From assembly GCA_024763035.1 (NCBI GenBank), contig JANTGG010000011.1, positions 1 to 44,032 of the forward strand: a stretch of DNA of 44,032 nt. The letters are read 5' to 3'. Below, in pieces: positions 17,543 through 25,741 of this stretch. How positions within the stretch are numbered: position 1 is the first letter of the stretch; each line of letters starts with the position of its first letter. The position numbers were made by a program, and so were the translations under genes. This DNA comes from Desulfocapsa sp. (GTDB lineage: Bacteria > Desulfobacterota > Desulfobulbia > Desulfobulbales > Desulfocapsaceae). A model generated the notes under the pieces. The model saw nothing but the letters and a program-made list of their open reading frames with translations. It made no database searches and was not told the DNA's origin.

Positions 17543-18536
17543 ATTCCACTGTTCCCCGCTGCATAGTATTATCAGTTGTCAGCTCAAGCCGTGCAAGCAG
17601 ATTCAGCGTATCCAGACGTTTCATGTTCATCCGCTTCTGACCGACAAAGGTTGACATATCACGGCCGGATATCCGCAGCCGCACTTTTTTACCCGGGGGA
17701 CAGGCAGCAAGGAGACGCCGAACCCTACGGAACCAGACGCGCCCTGCCACCATCTCTCCAAATGCAGGGTGATACGGCCCTGCCAGCAATTCACTCTCAA
17801 GGGACTCAGACGCCTGCAATCCCATCCGGATAATTGCAATTTTTGCCTTATCCAGACGCTCTTTTGCCATACAGCAAAGAGCCACCGCCCGCTGCATACT
17901 CAGCGGCTGATACTCTTTTTTCCGGTAGCTCACAGCAAGCCCGGAACCTTTAATCACAAGGGTCGGGTAGAGTCTGACAAACTCAGGATGCAGTTCAACC
18001 ACCTGCTGTATTGTTGCGGCAAAAGAACGGGTGCTTTCTGCGGGAAGCCCCGGCATAAGCTGTATCCCCAGCCGCAGCCCTTTCCCCTTCACCATCTGTG
18101 CCGCATCCAGCGACTGCCGGGCACTGTGCCCCCTCTCGGCTGCAGCAAGTACCTGATCGTCCAGGGACTGCACACCAAGTTCCACGGTCTGCACGCCCTT
18201 TGTCAATAGAAAATCACATACCGCCTCACTGACACAGTCGGGACGGGTGGAGAGCCGGATCGAATTCACCTGCCCGGTACGCAGAAAGGGCTGCACAGCA
18301 TCAAGCAGCTGTTCCTGTCTGCCTGCGGCAAGGCAGGTAAACGAACCGCCATAAAAAGCGACCTGCACAGTATCATGGGATCGGGAACGGTTCAACCATT
18401 TGAGAATGGTTTGTGACACATACTCCTCATCTTTCACCGTTTGCGTCTGCTGACCGCTGATGGAGGTCTGATTACAGAACAGACACTGCCCGGGGCAGCC
18501 CTGGTGGGGAATAAAAACCGGAATGATCATTGCCAT
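17529..18536 (-). CDS. Elp3-like radical SAM protein
   Basis: About 335 residues. The 4Fe-4S/SAM motif is C-x3-C-x2-C in GCPGQCLFCNQ right at the N terminus, followed by AFYGGSF and the family's HPEFVRLYPTLVIKGS segment. It belongs to the Elp3/coproporphyrinogen-oxidase-like radical SAM group that, as I recall, is often found next to rnc in anaerobes; its substrate is unknown. The start is set at 18536 (MAMIIPVF). A longer reading from 18608 would place part B of a dispersed repeat inside the protein and adds residues with no family similarity. The Elp3 acetyltransferase domain is absent. Confidence 0.85.
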   Translation of the reverse strand: MAMIIPVFIPHQGCPGQCLFCNQTSISGQQTQTVKDEEYVSQTILKWLNRSRSHDTVQVAFYGGSFTCLAAGRQEQLLDAVQPFLRTGQVNSIRLSTRPDCVSEAVCDFLLTKGVQTVELGVQSLDDQVLAAAERGHSARQSLDAAQMVKGKGLRLGIQLMPGLPAESTRSFAATIQQVVELHPEFVRLYPTLVIKGSGLAVSYRKKEYQPLSMQRAVALCCMAKERLDKAKIAIIRMGLQASESLESELLAGPYHPAFGEMVAGRVWFRRVRRLLAACPPGKKVRLRISGRDMSTFVGQKRMNMKRLDTLNLLARLELTTDNTMQRGTVEYAVN

Positions 18537-18579
18537 ATCAGTACACCCTGCAGAACAGACGAAAGAAGTTACCCACTGA

Positions 18580-18722
18580 CACTGGTGAACGGTAAGTGAG
18601 ACCGGCATACAGGTCTCGAAGGTCTCACACCCTGTTGCCTGTGGGTGTTCACAACACCCTGAGACTCAGTTATTTATGCAGTTTTCCATTATTTACTACA
18701 GCTTTTCAGGGTAAGGCACTAA
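18580..18722 (+). repeat. Dispersed A/B repeat, copy 3 (diverged)
   Basis: Positions 18580-18609 resemble part B (ACTGGTGAACGGTAAG then ACCGGCATA) and 18669-18722 resemble the end of part A (GTTATTTA ... CTACAGCTTTTCAGGG, then GTAAGGCACTAA). The middle is different from copies 1 and 2 and is rich in short inverted repeats (GTGAGACC with GGTCTCAC; GGGTGTT-CAC-AACACCC). It fills the gap between rnc and the radical SAM gene, and the last codons and stop of rnc (TGA at 18708-18706) are read from its right end. Confidence 0.65.
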
Positions 18723-19449
18723 AGCGCTCAATCACCGTTTCGAGATCGGCAAGGGTTGCCGCAGCCGCCCGCTGTTCCGCCTCTTTTTTGGAACCGGCTG
18801 TTCCCACACCAAGGGAGACATCACGAAAAACCACAGAAACGGTGAAGATTTTCTGATGCGACGGTCCTTCCTCTTTGTCCAGCTGGTAGGAGGGGGCTTC
18901 ATTAAACTTTTCCTGCAATGCCTCCTGCAGTCTGCTTTTGGCATCCGCCATCAGCAGCACTTCCTTCTTACCGTCCATTGCCGGCAGGAAGAAACGATTA
19001 ATTATTTCCGCAACGGTGGTGTAGTCACTGTCTTCAAAAACGGCACCAATAACAGCCTCATAGGCACAGGAAAGGATGGATGACTTCTTTCTTCCGTTTG
19101 ACGCACATTCTCCTTTGCCCAGACACAGATACTCACCGATATCGAGATCTTTTGCCATCAGTGCCAGGTGGGTTTCGTTCACCAGGGAGGAACGCAGCCG
19201 GGTGAGTTCTCCCTCCTGCATGGCGGGAAACCGTCTGCAGAGGGTATGACCAATAACAAGATCAAGGACGGCATCACCCAAAAATTCCAGAATCTCGTTG
19301 TTTTTATCGATCTGAGCCTGCTCAAAAGCAAAAGACGAATGAATCAGTGCTTTTTGCAACAGGCGCAGATCGGTAAAACGATAGCCCAGCTTTTGCTCAA
19401 GTAAAGCCAGATCGTCCTTATTTCGCTGTACCAGTGAATCGATATCCAT
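18706..19449 (-). CDS. rnc: Ribonuclease III
   Basis: About 247 residues. The RNase III signature NNEILEFLGDAVLDL lies near residue 40, with the second acidic site in SYEAVIGAVFEDSD (here CAYEAVIGAVFEDSDY), so the metal-binding Glu/Asp set is intact. A double-stranded RNA-binding domain occupies about 165-240 (DAKSRLQEALQEK ... GSKKEAEQRAAAATL). It processes rRNA precursors and structured mRNAs. The start at 19449 (MDIDS) has AAGGGG at 9 bases; an ATG two codons upstream is too close to that site. The final residues SALP are encoded in the terminal sequence of a dispersed repeat. Confidence 0.95.
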   Translation of the reverse strand: MDIDSLVQRNKDDLALLEQKLGYRFTDLRLLQKALIHSSFAFEQAQIDKNNEILEFLGDAVLDLVIGHTLCRRFPAMQEGELTRLRSSLVNETHLALMAKDLDIGEYLCLGKGECASNGRKKSSILSCAYEAVIGAVFEDSDYTTVAEIINRFFLPAMDGKKEVLLMADAKSRLQEALQEKFNEAPSYQLDKEEGPSHQKIFTVSVVFRDVSLGVGTAGSKKEAEQRAAAATLADLETVIERFSALP

Positions 19450-19462
19450 CAACATTTTCCCC

Positions 19463-19490
19463 TTGTGAAAAAAACAAACTATGGTATAAA
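19463..19490 (+). promoter_or_regulatory. Promoter of the tRNA-Cys gene
   Basis: TTGTGA (19463-19468) and TATAAA (19485-19490) with 16 bases between, ending 28 bases before the mature tRNA. A short leader hairpin TGCCC-ATC-GGGCA lies at 19501-19513. It diverges from rnc, whose start is only 13 bases away. Confidence 0.5.
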
Positions 19491-19518
19491 GTGTGGCTCA
19501 TGCCCATCGGGCATTTCA

Positions 19519-19594
19519 GGCGGCGTAGCCAAGCGGCTAAGGCACTGGTCTGCAAAACCATGATTCAGCGGTTCAAATCCGCTCGCCGCCTCCA
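19519..19594 (+). tRNA. tRNA-Cys (anticodon GCA)
   Basis: Seventy-six bases with encoded CCA. The acceptor stem GGCGGCG pairs with CGCCGCC (19584-19590) and is followed by discriminator T, the identity base of tRNA-Cys, then CCA. The anticodon GCA is at 19552-19554, exactly position 34-36. The T arm is AGCGG-TTCAAAT-CCGCT. The anticodon stem has four pairs and one C-T mismatch at its outer end. It stands directly before cysE and cysK on the same strand. Confidence 0.95.
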
Positions 19595-19602
19595 GAATTT
19601 TC

Positions 19603-19639
19603 AAGGTGATATCCTGCATGCAGGATATCACCTTTTTTT
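19603..19639 (+). terminator. Intrinsic terminator of tRNA-Cys
   Basis: A perfect 32-base palindrome, with arms AAGGTGATATCCTGCA (19603-19618) and its reverse complement (19619-19634), is followed by a T-run to 19639. It starts 9 bases after the tRNA CCA end, so the tRNA is transcribed separately from cysE. Confidence 0.92.
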
Positions 19640-19748
19640 ATTGCCGCTCCATTTCAAAAAAGAGTGTATAGCACAAAACAACGAGGACGGCACCTTTTTC
19701 CTTATCGTGCAGCAAGCGAACTTTCCGCTCCTTTTCCCCCGTGAGAAT

Positions 19749-19776
19749 TTGACAGTCCTGTTATTCTGCCTATACT
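19749..19776 (+). promoter_or_regulatory. Sigma-70-type promoter of cysE
   Basis: Consensus TTGACA (19749-19754), 16-base spacer, TATACT (19771-19776). The expected start of transcription near 19783 leaves a leader of about 30 bases containing the site AGGAGA before the GTG start. This is the best promoter match I see in the window. Confidence 0.75.
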
Positions 19777-19813
19777 GTATGCATACACTTTCACAGAATA
19801 CCAGGAGAGACAG

Positions 19814-20782
19814 GTGACAGAAAGCATCCATATTCCCGAACACTGCGAACATGAAACAGACAGCATAAACCGTCTCCACGACAACATCCCCCCTGTGGTA
19901 AGAACCCTTGTGGATGCCTGGCAGACTGAAGACTGCTTTGACCATGTGGGACCGGTCCCCATCCCTTCCCACACTGCCATTATCGACATTATCTATCAGG
20001 TACGACAAATCCTCTTTCCGGGATATTTCACCAAGACAAAACTGCATGGCTCAAACCTGGAATACTATCTGGGCAAAGAGACCACAGAGCTCTACGAGCG
20101 ATTGAGCAGGGAAATTATCCTGGCAATCCGTCACGACTGCCGCCGCACAAACCTGCCCTGTTCAAACTGCGAAGAGCGCGGACACCGCATGGCTCTCAGC
20201 TTTATCAGAACCCTGCCCGGCATCTCGGCACTGCTCTCAACAGATATCCGGGCAACCCTTGCAGGAGATCCGGCGGCAAACAGCAGTGATGAGGTGATAT
20301 TCTGTTATCCCGGTCTGCTTGCCACCTCCATCTTCCGTATGGCACATGAGCTCTACCTGTTAAAAGTGCCCCTGATTCCAAGGATCATGGCGGAGCATGC
20401 CCACAGTCTTACAGGTATCGACATCCACCCCGGTGCCGCAATCGGCCCCGGGTTCTTTATCGATCACGGCACAGGAGTGGTGATTGGCGAAACTTCCGTC
20501 ATCGGAGCAAATGTCCGTATCTACCAGGGAGTCACCCTGGGTGCATTATCCCTGCCCAAGGATGCCGGCACAAAACTTAAAGATCAAAAACGGCACCCCA
20601 CCATCGAGGACGATGTGATTATTTATGCCAACTCAACCATCCTCGGCGGCGGGACAACCATCGGCAGCCGTGCCGTTATCGGCGGCAATATCTGGCTGAC
20701 AGAATCTGTGCCCCCGGACACCCGGGTGGTTTTAAAACGTCCGGAACTGGTCTATTCCGGACGTAAAGGCGGAACATCCTGA
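19814..20782 (+). CDS. cysE: Serine O-acetyltransferase
   Basis: A 322-residue protein, longer than the E. coli enzyme, with the extended N-terminal helical domain of the SAT type found in many anaerobes. The left-handed beta-helix starts near residue 200 and includes GIDIHPGAAIGPGFFIDHGTG, with the catalytic His pair, and GANVRIYQGVTLGA. It transfers acetyl from acetyl-CoA to serine, making O-acetylserine for CysK. GTG start with AGGAGA 7 bases upstream. The C-terminal tail is short and basic (SGRKGGTS), unlike the Ile-ending tail that docks into CysK in E. coli. Confidence 0.95.
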   Translation: MTESIHIPEHCEHETDSINRLHDNIPPVVRTLVDAWQTEDCFDHVGPVPIPSHTAIIDIIYQVRQILFPGYFTKTKLHGSNLEYYLGKETTELYERLSREIILAIRHDCRRTNLPCSNCEERGHRMALSFIRTLPGISALLSTDIRATLAGDPAANSSDEVIFCYPGLLATSIFRMAHELYLLKVPLIPRIMAEHAHSLTGIDIHPGAAIGPGFFIDHGTGVVIGETSVIGANVRIYQGVTLGALSLPKDAGTKLKDQKRHPTIEDDVIIYANSTILGGGTTIGSRAVIGGNIWLTESVPPDTRVVLKRPELVYSGRKGGTS

Positions 20783-20881
20783 CCCCTATTACGACCATTG
20801 TATTTACCGGCATATTGATCTGCAAATGATGCAATCAGATAGTGCCTGGTTTCATTCATTCCAATACAGACAGGTTCTCCT

Positions 20882-21805
20882 ATGACCAGCCTCCTCACAA
20901 CCATCGGCAACACCCCCTTGCTTCCCTTATCCCGTATCTGCCCTACCTGCCATGCAAACATCTTCGGCAAGCAGGAATCGCGAAATCCCATGGGCAGTGT
21001 GAAAGACAGAATAGCCCTTGCCATGATAGAAGCCGCTGAACGGGCTGGAAAGATCAGGGAAAACACGGTGGTGATCGAGGCAACTTCTGGAAACACCGGA
21101 CTTGGCCTCGCCTGGGTCTGCTCGGTAAAAAATCTGCCCTTGATCCTCACCATGCCGGAGTCCATGTCCCTGGAACGAAGGACTCTCCTGAAGCATCTTG
21201 GGGCAAAGCTGGTACTTACACCTGCAGCAGAGGGCATGAAGGGTGCCATTGCCGCAGCCGAGGAACAACTCGCAGCACATACCGACAGTTTTATGGTAAG
21301 ACAGTTTGAAAACCCGGCAAATCCTGAAGTGCACCGGCAGACCACTGCTGAAGAGATCTGGCAGGCAACGGGCGGAAAAGTTGATATCATCGTTGCCGGA
21401 GTAGGCACGGGCGGAACATTTACCGGCGTTGTGGGACGCTTAAAGGAACTTCACCCGGAATTAACCGGAGTTGCCGTTGAACCCGCAGACTCACCGGTAC
21501 TTGGAGGCGGCAAACCGGGTCCCCACAAGATTCAGGGAATTGGCGCCGGATTCATCCCGCCTGTCCTGCAGCGCGATCTGATTGACGACCTTATTGCAGT
21601 GACTAATGACGATGCCATACAAACGGCACGGATTCTTGCCGCAAAAGAGGGTCTGCTACTCGGAATTTCTTCCGGAGCTGCAGTATGGGCTGCCCTGCAG
21701 CTTGCACAGGACAGCGCCAACAAAGGAAAGACCATAGTCACCATTCTTCCCGATACCGGAGAACGCTACCTGAGCACGGATCTCTTTACACAGACAGAGA
21801 CATAA
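20882..21805 (+). CDS. cysK: Cysteine synthase (O-acetylserine sulfhydrylase)
   Basis: A 307-residue PLP enzyme of usual length. The Schiff-base Lys is in NPMGSVKDR (about 36-44); the substrate loop TSGNTG is near 67-72; the phosphate-binding GTGGTFTG is near 177-184; and [11 protein letters not shown] plus PDTGERYLS lie toward the end. It forms cysteine from O-acetylserine and sulfide. It follows cysE by 99 bases without an obvious terminator, so the two probably share a transcript. Odd: an early [12 protein letters not shown] segment (residues 20-31) puts a CxxC pair just before the active-site Lys. Confidence 0.95.
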   Translation: MTSLLTTIGNTPLLPLSRICPTCHANIFGKQESRNPMGSVKDRIALAMIEAAERAGKIRENTVVIEATSGNTGLGLAWVCSVKNLPLILTMPESMSLERRTLLKHLGAKLVLTPAAEGMKGAIAAAEEQLAAHTDSFMVRQFENPANPEVHRQTTAEEIWQATGGKVDIIVAGVGTGGTFTGVVGRLKELHPELTGVAVEPADSPVLGGGKPGPHKIQGIGAGFIPPVLQRDLIDDLIAVTNDDAIQTARILAAKEGLLLGISSGAAVWAALQLAQDSANKGKTIVTILPDTGERYLSTDLFTQTET

Positions 21806-21854
21806 GAAGCAGAGGGCACATCAGCCATTCCACTCATAATACTTCCGGCGTCCC

Positions 21855-23324
21855 TCACAACCTGCAGCTTCTGGCAAAATCATCCTCCCCCACAATCAGT
21901 TTCACGGTGGCAAATGATCCAAGGATCGTGCCGATCACCCCCGGTGCCATCACATTCTGACCGGCAAGGAACAATCCCTGCACAGCAGTACGGTTCAGCA
22001 ATGCCGTCCCCAGCACCTGACTGGCAGAACGCAGCACCCCATAGGCAGAACCGTCTGGACTGTTCACCCAGTCCCGCAGGGTAAGCGGTGTGGAGGAATC
22101 AAGCAGTTCCAGCCCCTGCAGTTTGCCAAAGATCTGTTCGGCTTCTTCCAGAATCAGCTCACTGTATTTCTGCTTTCTTGCATAATAGGCATCGGCACGC
22201 CTGCCAGTTGTACTGTGTACCCACGGCTGCCACAGTTCGTCATGTCCGGATGTGAGAATGGAAAGCAGATTCACCCCTTCCCTTCGACTCCTGCGTATCT
22301 GATAATAACGAAGATCCGATACATTGCCGGATGAATCGGTGTCCACCTTAAACAGATTATGGGGAATCTCCGGGTGAGCAGCAGCATCCACTGCGGCATG
22401 TACAGTGAAGATGCCGTGCGTATCCTGCAGCCCTTTAATCCGATTGGCATAGGATGGCTTTACAGCTCCCTGCGGCAACATCTGTAAAACGGCTTTCGGA
22501 TGCAGGGCAGCAACCACAATATCTGCTGCAAGTGTCGTCCCGTCCTGCAGCTGCACCCCTTTTACAACCCGGGATTTCACCTGAATTTCAGACACATCCG
22601 CACCGCGGAGAACCTGTCCACCCAACTCTTCAAAACGTGCCGTAAGCGCATCTGCCATATACGCACCACTGCACTGCAGCCGCCAGGATGAAGAGACATA
22701 GGAGGCGAGGGCAATATTATGATAGTATGCAGGGCAATCAGCAAGGGGAACACCGAGCCAGGAAGAGGGAATGGCAAGAACACTGCGCAATCCGGGCGAA
22801 CAGCCGAGAGTATCCAATACTTCACCAAAAGGAAGCGACTGGTCAAGGAGGGAAAAATCAGCCCCTGAACTGTTCAGCAGTTCAAGACTATGGAGCTGAT
22901 CTGCCGCTTTACAGATGGGAGACATAATACCATCTATACATCTGAGCTCTTCTGGAAAAGCAGCTTTCAGATTATCAGCATAGGCATCGAGACCTTCCGG
23001 CATATCAAACTGATGCGGGTGGGTGGCAGGGGAGTCGAAGAGATAACGATCAATAACCCCATCTTTGCCCATACGCTTCACAGGGATGGAATCGGTCACA
23101 CCGAGATAATCGAAAAACCTGCGGAGGATCTGTCCCCGGTCAAGGGAGCCGAGATAATGCACCCCCACCTCACAATCCAGCCCACCGCGTCGATAACTGC
23201 GAAGCAGACCGCCGGCCATCCTGTTTTTTTCGACAACAGTGACCCGAAAGCCTAATTTCGCAAGGATTATTGCCGCACTGAGCCCTCCGATTCCGGATCC
23301 CAGAACCAGAATACTCTTCCTCAT
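21855..23324 (-). CDS. Phytoene-desaturase-like FAD oxidoreductase (CrtI family)
   Basis: About 489 residues. The N-terminal dinucleotide-binding motif is VLGSGIGGLSAAIILAKLG followed by VVEKNRMAGGLLRS, and the C-terminal FAD signature is GLFLAGQNVMAPGVIGTILG. This is the carotenoid desaturase/isomerase/saturase superfamily (CrtI, RetSat-like). The start is set at the ATG in an ATGA overlap with the preceding radical SAM stop, so the two are translationally coupled. No crtB, crtE or other carotenoid gene is present, and CrtI-like proteins are a known component of ladderane-candidate gene sets, so the substrate is more likely an acyl chain. The reaction (desaturation, saturation or isomerisation) is unknown. 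Confidence 0.88.
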   Translation of the reverse strand: MRKSILVLGSGIGGLSAAIILAKLGFRVTVVEKNRMAGGLLRSYRRGGLDCEVGVHYLGSLDRGQILRRFFDYLGVTDSIPVKRMGKDGVIDRYLFDSPATHPHQFDMPEGLDAYADNLKAAFPEELRCIDGIMSPICKAADQLHSLELLNSSGADFSLLDQSLPFGEVLDTLGCSPGLRSVLAIPSSWLGVPLADCPAYYHNIALASYVSSSWRLQCSGAYMADALTARFEELGGQVLRGADVSEIQVKSRVVKGVQLQDGTTLAADIVVAALHPKAVLQMLPQGAVKPSYANRIKGLQDTHGIFTVHAAVDAAAHPEIPHNLFKVDTDSSGNVSDLRYYQIRRSRREGVNLLSILTSGHDELWQPWVHSTTGRRADAYYARKQKYSELILEEAEQIFGKLQGLELLDSSTPLTLRDWVNSPDGSAYGVLRSASQVLGTALLNRTAVQGLFLAGQNVMAPGVIGTILGSFATVKLIVGEDDFARSCRL

Positions 23325-24358
23325 TTCCCGCCGTTTTTTGTGTTTCGCCAACAGGTGGGATCAGAGGCAAGATAATCTCCCGTCAGCTGATAGGCAGCAC
23401 CGCGACAGCCGTAACATTCTTCTGCTTTTTCACATTCCCGGCATTCTCCCTTGATGGTCTGTCGAAAGTTTTTCAGATTATTCACCACTTCACTGTTTTT
23501 CAGGATATGGGCAAGACTGTTATTGCGGATATTATCAAGGGCAATGGTCACTCCCACACACGGCGTCACTTCTCCCGTCGCCGTAACCAGACAGGAGACC
23601 TGATGACGCATGCACCTGTTGCCGACCAGCGGCGGCTGCGGATCCCACTCTCTGCCAAACTTTTCCCTGTCTATCCGGGCAAGGGCAGTGAAGAGCTCCT
23701 TTAATTTATTGCTGTCCACAGAAAGCCAGATGTTATCCAGGGCATTTGCCTGGGGGGTAATCACCTCAAAATAGGGTTCAATCCCCTGTTCACGAATCCA
23801 TGTCCACATATCCGGTAACTCATTCAGGTTCGGCTGGCAGATCACCGTGGAAAGTGCCAGAAACAGCTCATCCGAAGGATAACCCGCCCCCTGTAAAGCA
23901 GCCAGTGCCTTTTGAATAATATCATACGCACCCTTGCGCCCGGCGACCCTGTCCTGCACTTCGGGATCCATGGAGTTCAACTTCAGAACCACCCGCACAT
24001 GGTTCCCGGCGAGGAATTCTGCAAAGTCGGCAGAGATCCCTGTTCCGTTACTGAACATCTCAATCTCAAATTCCTGCTCCACCAGAAAACGGATCATCTC
24101 CTCAATGTGCGGATAGATAGTGGGTTCACCACCAAGAATAATGATCTTTCCGGCTCCCAGGGCCTTTGCCTGCAGGATAACATCTTTTATTTCATCCCGG
24201 CTCAACTCCCCCCTGCATTCTTTTTTCTCAGGAACATAACAATAGGAGCAGCGAAAGTTGCAGATCCGACTGAATTCAATCTCCATGGACAGCAGCCGGT
24301 TCGCTGCCACGGCTTTTTGTATCTCATCTTCTGTAAATTCAAGATTATATAACTGCAT
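23321..24358 (-). CDS. Radical SAM/SPASM-domain protein
   Basis: A 345-residue protein. The radical SAM motif C-x3-C-x2-C is in CNFRCSYCYVPE (about residues 33-44), with IILGGEPTIYP near 73-83 as the SAM-binding GGE. The C terminus is a SPASM-type Cys-rich region (CMRHQVSCLV, TPCVGV, CRECEKAEECYGCRGAA, DPTCW) likely to bind extra iron-sulfur clusters. SPASM enzymes commonly modify peptides, but no small Cys-rich or leader-type peptide is visible next to it. Co-expression with the CrtI-like gene and the lipid genes suggests a role in that pathway. It starts 295 bases from the divergent ppnP gene. Confidence 0.88.
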   Translation of the reverse strand: MQLYNLEFTEDEIQKAVAANRLLSMEIEFSRICNFRCSYCYVPEKKECRGELSRDEIKDVILQAKALGAGKIIILGGEPTIYPHIEEMIRFLVEQEFEIEMFSNGTGISADFAEFLAGNHVRVVLKLNSMDPEVQDRVAGRKGAYDIIQKALAALQGAGYPSDELFLALSTVICQPNLNELPDMWTWIREQGIEPYFEVITPQANALDNIWLSVDSNKLKELFTALARIDREKFGREWDPQPPLVGNRCMRHQVSCLVTATGEVTPCVGVTIALDNIRNNSLAHILKNSEVVNNLKNFRQTIKGECRECEKAEECYGCRGAAYQLTGDYLASDPTCWRNTKNGGK

Positions 24359-24520
24359 AGTTCACTCTATTGATTCTAAACATGGATTTTTTTCTTTCCA
24401 GCGGAAACGTCCTGCAGGAATCCCGGTTGAGAATATATCCCTAAAAGCCTCCCGGGCACAATACTATTTACTTTTTTCCTGCAAAAGTGTACTGCTCGTT
24501 TCACTTATTCAACTCACCCT

Positions 24521-24638
24521 AACACCGGTGATGAACGGTAAGCCGGCATAAGTGCCTTGTTGCTGTCATTACCATTCGAGGTTTAAGGTTATTTATTTTC
24601 TTGTTTTTTATTACAGCTTTTCAGGAGTAAGGCACTAA
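24521..24638 (+). repeat. Dispersed A/B repeat, copy 2
   Basis: Part B (24521-24548) is followed directly by part A (24560-24638), both near-identical to copy 1. Around A the ends AGTGCCTT (24551-24558) and AAGGCACT (24629-24636) are inverted, so A looks like a small element with 8-base terminal inverted repeats, reminiscent of a miniature mobile element. It occupies most of the 24359-24653 gap and ends one base before the AAAGGAGAAAAC ribosome-binding region of ppnP, so it could supply that gene's promoter or leader. The remaining part, 24359-24520, shows nothing I can name. Confidence 0.75.
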
Positions 24639-24653
24639 AAAGGAGAAAACGAT

Positions 24654-24935
24654 ATGTTCAAAACAAACGAATACTTTGACGGAAAGGTAAAATCGATCGC
24701 CTTCACCACTGAAGAAGGACCTGCCACCGTTGGTGTTATGGCCGCAGGCGAATATGAATTCGGTACCGCATCCATAGAAATCATGACAGTTGTCTCCGGC
24801 AGCATGGATATCTTCCTGCCGAACAGTGACACCTGGCAGACATTTCAGGCAGGCCAGAGCTTTGAAGTGGCAAAAGGCGTAAAATTCGGCGTCCGTACCG
24901 GCGGCGACGTCAGTTATCTCTGTCTTTATAAATAA
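24654..24935 (+). CDS. ppnP: Pyrimidine/purine nucleoside phosphorylase, PpnP (YaiE) family
   Basis: A 93-residue single cupin of exactly the family length, with the typical [16 protein letters not shown] start and the conserved [15 protein letters not shown] ... [15 protein letters not shown] segments. PpnP enzymes phosphorolyse a wide range of nucleosides. A strong AGGAG site lies 9 bases before the ATG. It is the only plus-strand gene between 21.8 and 41.3 kb and ends 4 bases before the convergent acyltransferase stop, so it appears unrelated to the lipid genes around it. Confidence 0.93.
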   Translation: MFKTNEYFDGKVKSIAFTTEEGPATVGVMAAGEYEFGTASIEIMTVVSGSMDIFLPNSDTWQTFQAGQSFEVAKGVKFGVRTGGDVSYLCLYK

Positions 24936-24939
24936 AGCT

Positions 24940-25722
24940 TCATTGTGCTGACTTTCTGTTTTTCCTGAGCGTCTGATCGTTCTGTGCCTGCCGGAGAATG
25001 CGGCGGACTTCTTTTTCCAGTCCGGCGGCAGAAACGGGATGCTCCCTGTCGGGGAGAATACGGTCAAGAATGTTCAATCTGATTGTATTCTCCCTCCTCG
25101 TATGAAAGAAGAATTCACCCGGTGTAAACAGCCTTTCGGTACCGCCTGCGCCAACAACCAGTACCGGACAGCGATACATGCGGGCTATCTTGAAAACACC
25201 TCCATGCAGTCTGCCCAGCTCCCCGTTCCGGCTCCTTGTCCCTTCCGGAAATACAAAGAGATTGCCCCCCTTCTGCAGGTACTCTCCCATCTTCTCCATC
25301 TGCCGGATCATTCGCACGCCGTTTTTCCCCGTGCTCTGCGCCGGCAGATAGCCGGAAACCTTTAGAATCCAGCCAAACACAGGGGCCTTAAAAAAGACAC
25401 TCTTGACGATGGTTTTCTGCTGCGGCAGAAGTGAGATCAGGAGCAGCGGGTCGAGATACGAGAGATGATTGCAGACTATAACAGAACCCGATATTTTTCC
25501 AATAAGCGGATCAAGCCGCCACTGCTGACGGGGAGAAAGAAAACGCAGCAAGGTAAAGAAGCCCAGGAAAAACCGATGATTCAGGTGCTGAAAAGCCCTT
25601 TCCCTGTCTCTTGCAAACAGCCTGGCAGCCCCATAAAAAAAGGAAAAGAAGAAGAGAAATGCAAAGATGAAATAGAGCCAGCAGGCAAGGGTCACCACGG
25701 CATCGGGCAGACGATTCAGCAA
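24940..25722 (-). CDS. 1-acylglycerol-3-phosphate acyltransferase-like (PlsC family)
   Basis: A 260-residue protein with an N-terminal hydrophobic region (about 8-32), the catalytic NHLSYLD (H-x4-D, near residue 85) and the acceptor-binding FPEGTRSRNGELG near 159. It should transfer an acyl chain from ACP or CoA to a lysophospholipid or similar acceptor on the inner membrane. It begins with TTG after GGAG, 19 bases behind the ketosynthase, as the last gene of the lipid operon. It may load the unusual acyl product of this cluster onto glycerolipids, which is inference. Confidence 0.88.
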   Translation of the reverse strand: MLNRLPDAVVTLACWLYFIFAFLFFFSFFYGAARLFARDRERAFQHLNHRFFLGFFTLLRFLSPRQQWRLDPLIGKISGSVIVCNHLSYLDPLLLISLLPQQKTIVKSVFFKAPVFGWILKVSGYLPAQSTGKNGVRMIRQMEKMGEYLQKGGNLFVFPEGTRSRNGELGRLHGGVFKIARMYRCPVLVVGAGGTERLFTPGEFFFHTRRENTIRLNILDRILPDREHPVSAAGLEKEVRRILRQAQNDQTLRKNRKSAQ

Positions 25723-25741
25723 AACATCTCCATCAAAACCC

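Noticed and set aside
19533-19546. CTAAGGCACT inside tRNA-Cys resembling the repeat terminus
   Set aside because: The match is short and lies in the D-arm/anticodon-stem region conserved for tRNA structure, so it is coincidental and not an insertion site.
21855-23324. Carotenoid biosynthesis gene (true CrtI)
   Set aside because: No phytoene synthase or other carotenoid gene is nearby, and the neighbours are radical SAM and acyl-chain enzymes; only the superfamily assignment is supported.
23321-24358. RiPP-type peptide maturase system
   Set aside because: SPASM domains suggest it, but I found no small precursor-peptide gene, leader motif or peptide transporter next to it.
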